Origin: Rhodoferax sp. | GTDB lineage: Bacteria > Pseudomonadota > Gammaproteobacteria > Burkholderiales > Burkholderiaceae_C | NCBI RefSeq assembly: GCF_030646845.1 | Contig: NZ_JAUSLE010000015.1 | Span: 1-55,350 of the forward strand | Length of the DNA: 55,350 nucleotides | Reading direction: 5' to 3' | Part shown: piece by piece, positions 30,317-38,303 of the stretch | Layout: each line of letters opens with the position of its first letter | How positions within the stretch are numbered: position 1 is the first letter of the stretch | Program-made: the position numbers and the translations under genes | Notes under the pieces: model-generated | The model's database searches: none | What the model was told of the DNA's origin: nothing | What the model saw: the letters and a program-made list of their open reading frames with translations, nothing else

Positions 30317-31240
30317 TCAGCTTGCCTGCTGGGCGGCAGCCACCTGGGCTGCCACTTCAGCTGCGAAGTCGTCGACCTTCTTCTCAATGCCTTCGCCAAC
30401 CACGTAGAGCGTAAAGCCCTTCACGGTCGTACCAGTGGCCTTGAGCATCTGCTCGACGGTCTGCTTGTCGTTCTTCACGAACGACTGGTTAAACAGCGAC
30501 ACCTCCTTGAGGTATTTCTGCACACCGCCTTCGATCCGCTTGGCCACGATCTCATCCGACTGCACCGGTTTGCCGGCAGCCGTCGCAACCGCAGCATCTT
30601 CAGCCGCCTTGGCGGCCGCAACGGAACGCTCCCTGGCCACCAGTTCGGCGGGCACATCCGCGCTGGACAAGGCCACGGGCTTCATGGCGGCGACGTGCAT
30701 CGCCACATCCTTGGCTGCAGTCTCATCGCCCTCAAACTCAACGACGACACCAATGCGCGTGCCGTGCAAATAGGCGGCCAGCTTGCTGCCGGACGCAAAA
30801 CGCTTGAAACGGCGAAAGCTCATGTTCTCACCGATCTTGCCGATCAGACCCTTGCGCACATCTTCCAGCGTCGGGCCAAAGCCGTCCTGGGCATAAGGCA
30901 GAGCACCCAGCGCCGCGACATCAGCCGGGTTGTTCTTGGCAATCAGTTCGACAGCCGCATTGGCGAGCGCCAGAAAGCTGTCGTTCTTGGTGACGAAATC
31001 GGTTTCGCAGTTGACTTCGAGCAGTGCACCCACGCCGCCATCGATATAGCTGGTGACTACACCCTCAGCCGTGATGCGACCTGCGGCCTTGCCGGCTTTG
31101 CTACCCAACTTGACACGCAACAACTCCTCGGCTTTGGCCATATCGCCATCAGCCTCTGTCAAAGCGCGTTTGCACTCCATCATGGGCGCATCGGTCTTGC
31201 CACGCAGTTCAGCCACCATGCTTGCGGTAATTGCAGCCAT
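30317..31240 (-). CDS. tsf: Elongation factor Ts
   Basis: 307 residues. It is the nucleotide exchange factor for EF-Tu. The N-terminal UBA-like domain has the signature [19 protein letters not shown], followed by the core motif [13 protein letters not shown]. The C-terminal part carries the coiled coil and the second half of the core. It sits between rpsB and pyrH, with an intrinsic terminator on either side. Confidence 0.97.
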   Translation of the reverse strand: MAAITASMVAELRGKTDAPMMECKRALTEADGDMAKAEELLRVKLGSKAGKAAGRITAEGVVTSYIDGGVGALLEVNCETDFVTKNDSFLALANAAVELIAKNNPADVAALGALPYAQDGFGPTLEDVRKGLIGKIGENMSFRRFKRFASGSKLAAYLHGTRIGVVVEFEGDETAAKDVAMHVAAMKPVALSSADVPAELVARERSVAAAKAAEDAAVATAAGKPVQSDEIVAKRIEGGVQKYLKEVSLFNQSFVKNDKQTVEQMLKATGTTVKGFTLYVVGEGIEKKVDDFAAEVAAQVAAAQQAS

Positions 31241-31283
31241 TTTGATTCTCCGTACTCAGTTCAACAATATAAAAAAGGGGACT

Positions 31284-31315
31284 AAAAAAAAGGGGCACAG
31301 AAGCCCCCTTTTTTG
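31284..31315 (-). terminator. Intrinsic terminator or attenuator between rpsB and tsf
   Basis: Minus-strand stem GGGGC / GCCCC (31303-31307 with 31292-31296), loop TTCTGT, then eight T residues (complement of 31284-31291). An A-run precedes the stem, so it could act on both strands. Its position suggests that part of transcription stops after rpsB, giving more S2 than EF-Ts messenger. Confidence 0.75.
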
Positions 31316-31331
31316 GGGTCGCGGACAATAC

Positions 31332-32084
31332 TCAGGCAGATGCCTCGTCCACTTCCACGAATTCGTCTGCGCTCTCAGCGACCATCGCTTTGGTGGCGTC
31401 GTCAACCATGTTGGCACGGCCTTCAATGATGGCATCGGCGATGCCGCGTGCATACAGGACAACTGCTTTGGATGAGTCATCGTTGCCAGGAATGACATAG
31501 TCAATGCCTTCAGGCGAGTGATTGGTATCAACCACCGCAATCAGGGGAATGCCGAGTTTCTTGGCTTCAGCGATGGCGATCTTGTGAAAACCCACGTCAA
31601 TCACGAAAATGGCATCCGGCAGAACAGTCATGTCCTGAATGCCACCAATGTCACGCTCAAGCTTCGCGAGTTCGCGGGCAAACATCAGTTGCTCTTTCTT
31701 GTTCAGACTGTCCAGACCGGCTTCCTGCTGGATCTTCATGTCTTTGAGGCGCTTGATGGAAGTCTTGACCGTTTTGAAGTTGGTCAACATGCCGCCGAGC
31801 CAGCGCTGATCAACAAAAGGAACACCAGCACGCTGGGCTTCCTGGGCGACGGTCTCACGCGCCTGACGTTTTGTGCCAACCATCAGCACCGTGCCGCGCT
31901 TGGCGGAGATCTGGCGCGCAAATTTGGCGGCCTCCTGGAACATCGGCAGCGATTTTTCCAGGTTGATAATGTGAATCTTGTTGCGATGACCGAAAATGAA
32001 CGGGGCCATCTTGGGGTTCCAGAAGCGGGTCTGGTGGCCGAAATGGACACCGGCTTCCAGCATTTCGCGCATGGTTACTGACAT
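31332..32084 (-). CDS. rpsB: 30S ribosomal protein S2
   Basis: 250 residues from the ATG at 32084. Signature 1 is at the N-terminus ([22 protein letters not shown]) and the second signature near [25 protein letters not shown]. The C-terminus is acidic. It is the first gene of the long minus-strand run, with a leader of about 150 nt, a length that would allow S2 feedback on its own messenger as known in E. coli. I cannot see the control site directly. Confidence 0.97.
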   Translation of the reverse strand: MSVTMREMLEAGVHFGHQTRFWNPKMAPFIFGHRNKIHIINLEKSLPMFQEAAKFARQISAKRGTVLMVGTKRQARETVAQEAQRAGVPFVDQRWLGGMLTNFKTVKTSIKRLKDMKIQQEAGLDSLNKKEQLMFARELAKLERDIGGIQDMTVLPDAIFVIDVGFHKIAIAEAKKLGIPLIAVVDTNHSPEGIDYVIPGNDDSSKAVVLYARGIADAIIEGRANMVDDATKAMVAESADEFVEVDEASA

Positions 32085-32263
32085 GTTTAACTCCAAAGGT
32101 TAGGTCTAAAATCCAGTTCGTTTTTGCTTCTTTCAATGGCACTTGTTCAATTGCCTGTGAAAGTTGCAACACCTTGATGAAACTGGTTTGCTGATTTGCT
32201 TGCCAAATAGCCATGTGGCCACTCAGCAAAACCCAAAGACTATAGCACAGCCCCGGCAACCCC
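32085..32263 (-). promoter_or_regulatory. rpsB promoter and leader region, divergent from the amidase gene
   Basis: A 179-bp gap between divergent genes. On the minus strand a -10-like TATAGT lies at 32239-32244. No strong -35 is seen at 17 nt. This would leave a roughly 150-nt rpsB leader. The amidase promoter must also lie here, but I cannot pick it out. Confidence 0.4.
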
Positions 32264-33595
32264 ATGCTCCCAGACCTCCTCACGACGCGGCACTTGCTGC
32301 GAACCGGCCAGACCCACCCACAGGCAGAAATTGAGCGCGCCATAGAGGCAGCGCAATCAGCATCCTGCCAACACGTATTTCTTGACCGCATGTTTGGCGA
32401 GGCCCGCGCGGTGGCGGGCAGCCCGGACATCCGGGAAAAGCCACTGGCGGGCTTGGCAGTATCCATCAAGGATTTGTTCGACGTCGCGGGGCAAACCACC
32501 AGCGCGGGCTCCATCGCACTGCGTGACGCCCCGCCCGCAAGGCGGGACAGTGTGGCCGTCGACCGGCTGCGGCGCGCAGGGGCCGCGTTCATCGGGCGAA
32601 CCAACATGGTGGAGTTTGCATTCTCCGGCGTGGGCGTCAATCCCCACTTCGGTACCCCGGCCAACGCCTGTGCGAGCGATGTGGCCCGCATACCGGGGGG
32701 CTCATCGTCCGGTGCGGCAATTTCGGTGGCGACGGGCGCGGCATTCGCTGGACTGGGATCGGACACGGGTGGCTCGATCCGCATTCCGGCGGCGCTCAAC
32801 GGCATTGTTGGCTTCAAAAATACCGCCCGGCTGGTGCCGACCGACGGCGCACTGCCTCTGTCGACAACGCTCGACACCGTCTGCGCCCTCACCCGCTCCG
32901 TTCAGGACACGGTACTTGTCCACGAGCTATTGGCCCGGCGGCGGGTGACCCGCAGCCCAGCGCCTCTTTCAGCTTACCGCCTGGGCGTAGCCAGCACCCT
33001 GATGCTTGACGGACTGGATCCCACCGTGTCCCGCGCCTGGCAGCGCACCCTGACAACACTGCGCAATGCCGGCGCCCGGATAGACGAGCTTGCGCTGTCC
33101 GAAATCAATGACCTTCAGCAAATTCAGGCCACCGGCGGCTTCTCGGCCGCCGAGAGCTACGCCTGGCACCACCATCTGCTTGAACACAAGACCCAGCTCT
33201 ACGACCCTCGCGTCGCGGCCCGCATCCAGCGGGGTGCGACAATGAGCGCTTGCGACTACATCGAGCTGCAGGGCGCGCGCAACCGCTGGATAAAGAGAAT
33301 GGATGCCGCCATGCGGGGCTTTGATGCTTTCCTGTCGCCAACCGTGCCCATGGTGGCGCCCCCCATTGCGGATGTGGCACCGGGGCCCGAACGCGATGAC
33401 GCCTTTTTCAGGGTCAACGCCCTGCTCCTGCGCAACACCAGCGTGATCAACATGCTCGATGGCTGTGCCGTGTCTCTTCCCTGCCATGCACCCGACGAGT
33501 TGCCCGTTGGTCTGATGGTCTGGGCCGGCGCCATGGGTGACGACCCGGTGCTCAACATAGCGCTTCAGATCGAAACGTTACTACAAAAACAATAG
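32264..33595 (+). CDS. Amidase signature family hydrolase
   Basis: 443 residues of the amidase signature family. The Ser-cisSer-Lys triad is complete: Lys69 in SIKDLF, cis-Ser147 in PGGSSSG and nucleophile Ser171 in GSDTGGSIRIPA, with the family's 24-residue spacing between the two serines. It is shorter than GatA, and no gatB or gatC is nearby, so a small-molecule amidase is more likely than a Glu-tRNA amidotransferase subunit. The substrate is not known. The stop codon TAG lies inside a dispersed-repeat palindrome. A D-amino-acid dehydrogenase gene follows after 58 bp and may share the transcript. Confidence 0.88.
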   Translation: MLPDLLTTRHLLRTGQTHPQAEIERAIEAAQSASCQHVFLDRMFGEARAVAGSPDIREKPLAGLAVSIKDLFDVAGQTTSAGSIALRDAPPARRDSVAVDRLRRAGAAFIGRTNMVEFAFSGVGVNPHFGTPANACASDVARIPGGSSSGAAISVATGAAFAGLGSDTGGSIRIPAALNGIVGFKNTARLVPTDGALPLSTTLDTVCALTRSVQDTVLVHELLARRRVTRSPAPLSAYRLGVASTLMLDGLDPTVSRAWQRTLTTLRNAGARIDELALSEINDLQQIQATGGFSAAESYAWHHHLLEHKTQLYDPRVAARIQRGATMSACDYIELQGARNRWIKRMDAAMRGFDAFLSPTVPMVAPPIADVAPGPERDDAFFRVNALLLRNTSVINMLDGCAVSLPCHAPDELPVGLMVWAGAMGDDPVLNIALQIETLLQKQ

Positions 33596-33632
33596 CTGTC
33601 CGCGCATATTTGACGGGGGCTAGAGCCATTTT
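33580..33632 (+). repeat. Dispersed palindromic element, copy 7, at the amidase 3' end
   Basis: Palindrome ACTAC...ATAGC at 33580-33596, an 18-nt spacer with CCGCGC, the block GGGGGCTAGAGCC at 33615-33627, then ATTTT. The amidase stop codon (33593-33595) is part of the palindrome. The rest lies in the gap before the dadA-like gene. Confidence 0.85.
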
Positions 33633-33653
33633 CGGCATAGAAAAAAGGGATTC

Positions 33654-34907
33654 ATGAAGATTGCAGTCATTGGTGCCGGCATCATCGGCGTCACCACGGC
33701 CTACGAGTTGGCAAGTGACGGGCACGAGGTCACCGTGTTGGAGCGACGCGGGGCCGCCGCCGAGGAAACCAGCTTTGCCAATGCCGGCATCGTGGCGCCC
33801 GGCTACGTCACGCCCTGGGCAGCACCCCAGATGCGCGCCAAAGTGCTCCAGCATCTGTTCAGTCGCTACGCACCGGTCAAAGTGGGGCTGCCGCTCTCGG
33901 GTCGAGATTTGGCCTGGATGTGGAAGTGGTATCGGGCCTGCAAGCTTGACACCTATCTGTCCAACCGCGCTCATTTGCAGCGCCTGGCGTTCTATAGCCG
34001 GGAGCGACTGCACTACATCACGGCCGACCTGAAGCTGGACTACGACCGCAGCGACGGTTACATGGTGCTGCTGCGGTCCGAAAAAGACAGCAAAGGGATG
34101 CAGCCTGGCCTGCAAGTGCTGCGCGATGCCGGCGTGGCATTCAGAGAGATTGACGCGGTGGAGGCCCGCAAAATCGAAACGGCACTCAATCCAGACACCG
34201 CATTTTTTGGCGCCGTCCATTTGCCTGATGACGAAGTGGGAAACTGTCGCCAGTTTGCCCTGATGTTGAAAAACGAGGCGCAACGACTGGGCGTGAAGTT
34301 CTCGTTCAACACCACCGTCACGCAAGTCCGGCCATCGGATGGGATCGCGCTGGACGTGGCAGGCGACAACACACCACGGCAATACGACGCCGCCGTGATG
34401 TGCGCCGGCCTGGATTCGGCCCGGCTGCTGAGGCCTTTGGGTCTGAAAATTCCACTGGCAGCCGTCTACGGCTATTCGGTCAGCGCCACCATTCGAGAGC
34501 CGCTCAACGGCCCCCGCAGTGCCGTGATGGATGAGCACTACAAGGTGGCTATATCCCGCTTGGGCAACCGCGTGCGGGTGGCGGGAAGTGCCGAGATCGG
34601 CGGCTCGCCTGACAAAAAGCGCGCCAACTCCCTTCAACTTCTTTACAAAGTGTTGCACGATTGGTTTCCCGGCGCAGCCAACCTCTCCAACGGCGTACAG
34701 GAATGGAAAGGCGCACGTCCCATGCTGCCGGACGGACCACCCATTCTGGGCGCCAGCGGCATCGCGGGACTGTGGCTGAACCTGGGGCATGGTTCCAGTG
34801 GCTGGGCCCTGAGCTGCGGCTCCGCCAGGGTCCTGGCAGATTTGCTCGGTGGCCGGGCACCTGACCTGGATGTCACCGGATTTGGGGTCGAGCGGCTCAA
34901 TCGCTGA
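33654..34907 (+). CDS. dadA: D-amino acid dehydrogenase, FAD-dependent
   Basis: 417 residues of the DAO/DadA family. The N-terminal FAD-binding Rossmann motif is VIGAGIIGVTTAYELASDGHEVTVLER. ETSFANAGIVAPGYVTPWAAPQ is typical of DadA small subunits, and the C-terminus has GLWLNLGHGSSGWALSCGSARVLADLL. It oxidises D-amino acids to keto acids at the inner membrane and passes electrons to the respiratory chain. The ATG is preceded by AGGGA. There is no alanine racemase beside it, so the D-alanine role is inferred from family only. Confidence 0.9.
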   Translation: MKIAVIGAGIIGVTTAYELASDGHEVTVLERRGAAAEETSFANAGIVAPGYVTPWAAPQMRAKVLQHLFSRYAPVKVGLPLSGRDLAWMWKWYRACKLDTYLSNRAHLQRLAFYSRERLHYITADLKLDYDRSDGYMVLLRSEKDSKGMQPGLQVLRDAGVAFREIDAVEARKIETALNPDTAFFGAVHLPDDEVGNCRQFALMLKNEAQRLGVKFSFNTTVTQVRPSDGIALDVAGDNTPRQYDAAVMCAGLDSARLLRPLGLKIPLAAVYGYSVSATIREPLNGPRSAVMDEHYKVAISRLGNRVRVAGSAEIGGSPDKKRANSLQLLYKVLHDWFPGAANLSNGVQEWKGARPMLPDGPPILGASGIAGLWLNLGHGSSGWALSCGSARVLADLLGGRAPDLDVTGFGVERLNR

Positions 34908-34960
34908 CATGGCGCGCTGAATATGTTGGCACAATGGGAAGTTGACAAACAATCCACGCC

Positions 34961-35803
34961 ATGAGCCCTGAACTCTCCCAAAAACTGGCCGCAGCGGTTG
35001 ACGGCATGCCCGCATTTCCCAAAAGTGTCCAGAATATTCTGGAGTTGACGCGGGACGTCAATTGCTCGCCCAAGGATCTGGTGCAGGTGATCGACAAGGA
35101 CCCGGTGGTCACGGTCAAAATCCTGAAGGTGGTGAATTCGGCCTATTACAGCCTGCCCAAGCAGATCACCTCCATCAACCATGCGGTGGTCTATCTGGGC
35201 TTCAACACCATCAAGAATCTGGCCTTGAGCATCGCAGCCATTGGCATGCTGCCCAAGGACAACGCGGCGGGCTTCGATGCCCAGCAGTATCTTCTGCACT
35301 CGCTCGCCACTGCGGTCATTGCCAAGCAACTGGCGCTGCGGGTTGACGATGCCGACCCCATGGACTGCTTCATCGCCGGTCTGCTGCACGACTTTGGGAA
35401 GGTGGTGTTCGCGCAGTTCATGCCGAAGGAGTTTCGACTGGCACTGGAGACCAGTCAATCAGATGGAAGCTCTCTGCACCTGGCCCTGCGCAAGGTCATC
35501 GGCGTGGACCACGCGGTTGTCGGCGCGATGTTGGTTGAAAAATGGCGATTTGCGCCCAGTCTGATCGAGACGATCCAGCATCAGTACGGACCCGACCTCA
35601 AAGACACCGACATGATCGCCTGCGTCTTTGCGGCCAACCAGATCAGTAAGAAGATGGCATTCGGTTTTGGCGGAAACCCCTGCGTTGAAGAATTCCCGGC
35701 CACGATCGCCAAGCGCCTGGGAGGCACCCTGGATGAAGTCATAGTTTCCTTGGGAGACTTGGCTCCGCTGTTCGAGGAAGCCAAGATATTTTCGAAAATT
35801 TGA
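34961..35803 (+). CDS. HDOD domain signalling protein
   Basis: 280 residues made almost wholly of an HDOD domain (PAFPKSVQNILELTRD, VVTVKILKVVNSAYYSLPKQITSINHAVVYLGFNTIKNLAL). HDOD proteins are HD-fold relatives that mostly lack catalytic residues and act in signalling. An HD-like DFGKVVFAQFMP pair is visible (LLHDFGKVVF), but the full HD-GYP set is not. Only 9 bp separate it from the MBL-fold hydrolase gene, so the two are probably co-translated and may work together, possibly in nucleotide signalling. The function is not established. Confidence 0.85.
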   Translation: MSPELSQKLAAAVDGMPAFPKSVQNILELTRDVNCSPKDLVQVIDKDPVVTVKILKVVNSAYYSLPKQITSINHAVVYLGFNTIKNLALSIAAIGMLPKDNAAGFDAQQYLLHSLATAVIAKQLALRVDDADPMDCFIAGLLHDFGKVVFAQFMPKEFRLALETSQSDGSSLHLALRKVIGVDHAVVGAMLVEKWRFAPSLIETIQHQYGPDLKDTDMIACVFAANQISKKMAFGFGGNPCVEEFPATIAKRLGGTLDEVIVSLGDLAPLFEEAKIFSKI

Positions 35804-35812
35804 GGGCAAGGC

Positions 35813-36700
35813 ATGAAAGTCAGATTTTGGGGTGTGCGGGGATCCATTGCCTCACCTGGACCGAATACCGTGCGCTATGGTGGCAATACCACCTGTATCG
35901 AGATTCGCACCGACAACAACGAACTCATCATCATTGATGCCGGAACCGGCATCTTTCCGCTGTCGCAAACGCTGCTGGCCGAATTGCCGGTGACGGCCAA
36001 TGTGCTGATCACCCACTCACACTGGGACCACATTCAGGGCCTGCCCTTTTTCATCCCCAACTTCATCCCCGGCAACACCTTGCGCCTCCATGGTGCATTT
36101 GACCCGGTTTCAGGCAAGGGCGTGGAGCAGGTCATGTCGGTGCAGCTGCAATACAGCTATTTTCCGGTGCGCGAAGCCGAGATGAAAGCGCGAATTGAAT
36201 ACGTCACGCTCGCGCCTGAACAAAGCATCCAGATCGGGTCCGCCACGGTGACGCCATATCTCATGAACCATCCGGTCATTGACTTCGGCTACCGTATTGA
36301 AGCCAACGGCAAATCGGTGTTCTTTACCGGTGACCACGAACCGCCGCAGAATATCTATGAGCCGGGTGATGAGGGGTATGCCGAGTACCAGACCTTCGTC
36401 GATGAAAAAGCCGACAGCATCCTGCGCGCCATGCAGGGAGTGGACGTGCTGATCGCCGACTGCTCCTACACCGAGCAGGAATACCCCGCCAAAAAGGGTT
36501 GGGGCCACGGAACCTTCAACACCAGCATCCAGTACGCCAAAGACGCGGGTGCCAAGGTGCTGTTTTGCACGCACCACGAACCCACCCGCAGCGACGACGC
36601 CCTCGATGCGGTCTTCCGGCAGGTGCTTGTCGACAATCCACCGCAGGCCGGTGGCCCCGACTATCGCCTGGCCCGCGAGGGCGAGACCTACGAGTTCTAG
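35813..36700 (+). CDS. MBL-fold metal-dependent hydrolase
   Basis: 295 residues. The metallo-beta-lactamase metal motif is THSHWDHIQGLPFF (HxHxDH), preceded by IIIDAGTGI. Further metal ligands are likely in FFTGDHEP, IADCSYTEQEYP and FCTHHEP. The N-terminus VRFWGVRGSIASPGPNTVRYGGNTTCIEI is the signature of a subgroup related to phosphodiesterase and RNase Z-like hydrolases. No signal peptide is seen, so it is cytoplasmic. It is paired with the HDOD gene upstream. The substrate is unknown; a cyclic nucleotide or phosphodiester is a reasonable guess only. Confidence 0.85.
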   Translation: MKVRFWGVRGSIASPGPNTVRYGGNTTCIEIRTDNNELIIIDAGTGIFPLSQTLLAELPVTANVLITHSHWDHIQGLPFFIPNFIPGNTLRLHGAFDPVSGKGVEQVMSVQLQYSYFPVREAEMKARIEYVTLAPEQSIQIGSATVTPYLMNHPVIDFGYRIEANGKSVFFTGDHEPPQNIYEPGDEGYAEYQTFVDEKADSILRAMQGVDVLIADCSYTEQEYPAKKGWGHGTFNTSIQYAKDAGAKVLFCTHHEPTRSDDALDAVFRQVLVDNPPQAGGPDYRLAREGETYEF

Positions 36701-36717
36701 ATTGACCGACTGGTCCC

Positions 36718-38190
36718 ATGCTGAAAATCGATTCCCGCTCGCGTCAGGCCCTGTACAACGTTGACGCCACGCGCCGCATCGAACGCGCCGCCCAGGCTGC
36801 CCTGCCCCCCCATACCCTGATGCAACGGGCCGGGCTGGCCATGGCGCAACTGGCGCTGGCGCTGACACCTCATGCCCGACGTATCTGGATTGCGTGCGGC
36901 CCCGGCAATAACGGCGGCGACGGGCTGGAAGCCGCGATGCACCTGCAGCGCTGGGGCAAACTGCCGGTAGTGACCTGGCTGGGTAGTCTGGACAAAGCGC
37001 CGCCGGATGCTGCCGCGTCGTACCAGCGCGCGTTTGAAGCAGGCGTCGCCTTCGCCGAGACGCCACCCGATGACTACGACTTATCCATCGATGCCTTGCT
37101 GGGCATCGGTGCAGATGTTCGTGCGCCAGAAGGCCGCATGGCCCACTGGATCAACCTGATGAACGCCGGCACACCCCCCGTGCTGGCCGTGGACCTGCCC
37201 ACCGGGCTGCATGCCGACACCGGCGTTGTTGCGCAGCACAGTGTGAAGGCCTGGCACACCTTGAGCCTGCTGACGCTCAAACCCGGCCTGTTCACCGCCC
37301 ATGGACGCGACGCCGCGGGCACCGTGTGGCTGGACGACCTGGATACCGCTCACAACACGGCGGCCAACGAGTCGACCGCCACTCCCACGGCCTGGCTGGC
37401 GGGCGCACCGTTGGCCGCGGCGCGCCTTCATGCCTCGCATAAAGGCAGCTACGGCGATGTGGTCGTGGTCGGCGGCGCGGCGGGCATGACCGGTGCTGCC
37501 CTGCTGGCGGCGTCGGCCGCTCTGTATGGGGGCGCGGGACGGGTTTTTGTGGGTTTGCTTGATGGCGGTTCAATGGCTGTCGATGCCAGCCAGCCCGAGC
37601 TGATGTTCCGGCCGGTCGATGCACTGGACTTCTCGGCCATGACGACGGTGTGTGGTTGCGGCGGCGGTGATGCCGTTCGCGGCCCGCTTCCAAGGATATT
37701 GTCGACCTCAACCAACGTCGTTATTGATGCGGACGCTATTAATATGATAGCGATCGACAGTCAGCTGCAGACCCTGCTGATGGCCCGGGGCAAGCGTCTT
37801 GCGGCCACCGTACTCACCCCCCATCCTTTGGAAGCCGCCCGTCTGCTGGGCATCACAGCCATGCAGGTGCAGCACGACCGCCTGGCAGCCGCACAGCAAC
37901 TGGCGCAACGCTTTGGCTGCACGGTGGTGCTCAAGGGCTCGGGCACTGTTATCGCAGCGCCCGGACAGATACCAGTCATCAACTCCACCGGTAACGCCCT
38001 TCTGGCCACTGCGGGTACCGGCGATGTGCTGGCCGGCATGGTGGGGGCGCGCCTGGCCAGCGGGCTGGATGCCTTCGCGGCAGCGTGCCAGACGGTGTAT
38101 CGACATGGCCTTGCGGCCGACCAATGGCCCGCTGGGTCGACGCTGGTGGCTGGATCATTGGCCCGCCGACAGGCGCCTTCAGGCGACTGA
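36718..38190 (+). CDS. nnrD: Bifunctional NAD(P)H-hydrate epimerase / ADP-dependent dehydratase
   Basis: 490 residues fusing two metabolite-repair enzymes. The N-terminal YjeF_N (NnrE) epimerase covers about 1-215, with CGPGNNGGDGLEAA and IDALLGIGADVRAP. The C-terminal YjeF_C (NnrD) dehydratase covers about 230-490, with KGSYGDVVVVGGAAGMTGAALLA, LTPHPLEAARLLG and the ADP/substrate motif NSTGNALLATAGTGDVLAGM. It restores hydrated NADH and NADPH. A palindrome matching the dispersed element lies at the codons for DADAINMIAID. It converges on rnr. Confidence 0.95.
   Translation: MLKIDSRSRQALYNVDATRRIERAAQAALPPHTLMQRAGLAMAQLALALTPHARRIWIACGPGNNGGDGLEAAMHLQRWGKLPVVTWLGSLDKAPPDAAASYQRAFEAGVAFAETPPDDYDLSIDALLGIGADVRAPEGRMAHWINLMNAGTPPVLAVDLPTGLHADTGVVAQHSVKAWHTLSLLTLKPGLFTAHGRDAAGTVWLDDLDTAHNTAANESTATPTAWLAGAPLAAARLHASHKGSYGDVVVVGGAAGMTGAALLAASAALYGGAGRVFVGLLDGGSMAVDASQPELMFRPVDALDFSAMTTVCGCGGGDAVRGPLPRILSTSTNVVIDADAINMIAIDSQLQTLLMARGKRLAATVLTPHPLEAARLLGITAMQVQHDRLAAAQQLAQRFGCTVVLKGSGTVIAAPGQIPVINSTGNALLATAGTGDVLAGMVGARLASGLDAFAAACQTVYRHGLAADQWPAGSTLVAGSLARRQAPSGD
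37735..37751 (+). repeat. Palindrome-only copy of the dispersed element inside nnrD
   Basis: GCTATTAATATGATAGC fits the 17-nt form RCTAY-N7-RTAGC exactly, but no GGGGGCT block is found 18 nt downstream. The encoded residues (AINMIA) match the expected family motif, so this may be an eroded copy or chance. Confidence 0.4.
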
Positions 38191-38303
38191 CCCGACCGAC
38201 AGCGTCATACGCAGTGCCTTGGCACACGCTGCGCCCTCCAGAACAGATACCAGGCGGCACCGCCCCTGCACTCGCAAGGAACGAAACACCTGAGGACGCC
38301 TGC

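Noticed and set aside
33552..35015. A 487-codon open frame antisense to the dadA-like gene
   Set aside because: It covers a clear FAD dehydrogenase on the plus strand and extends across gene boundaries.
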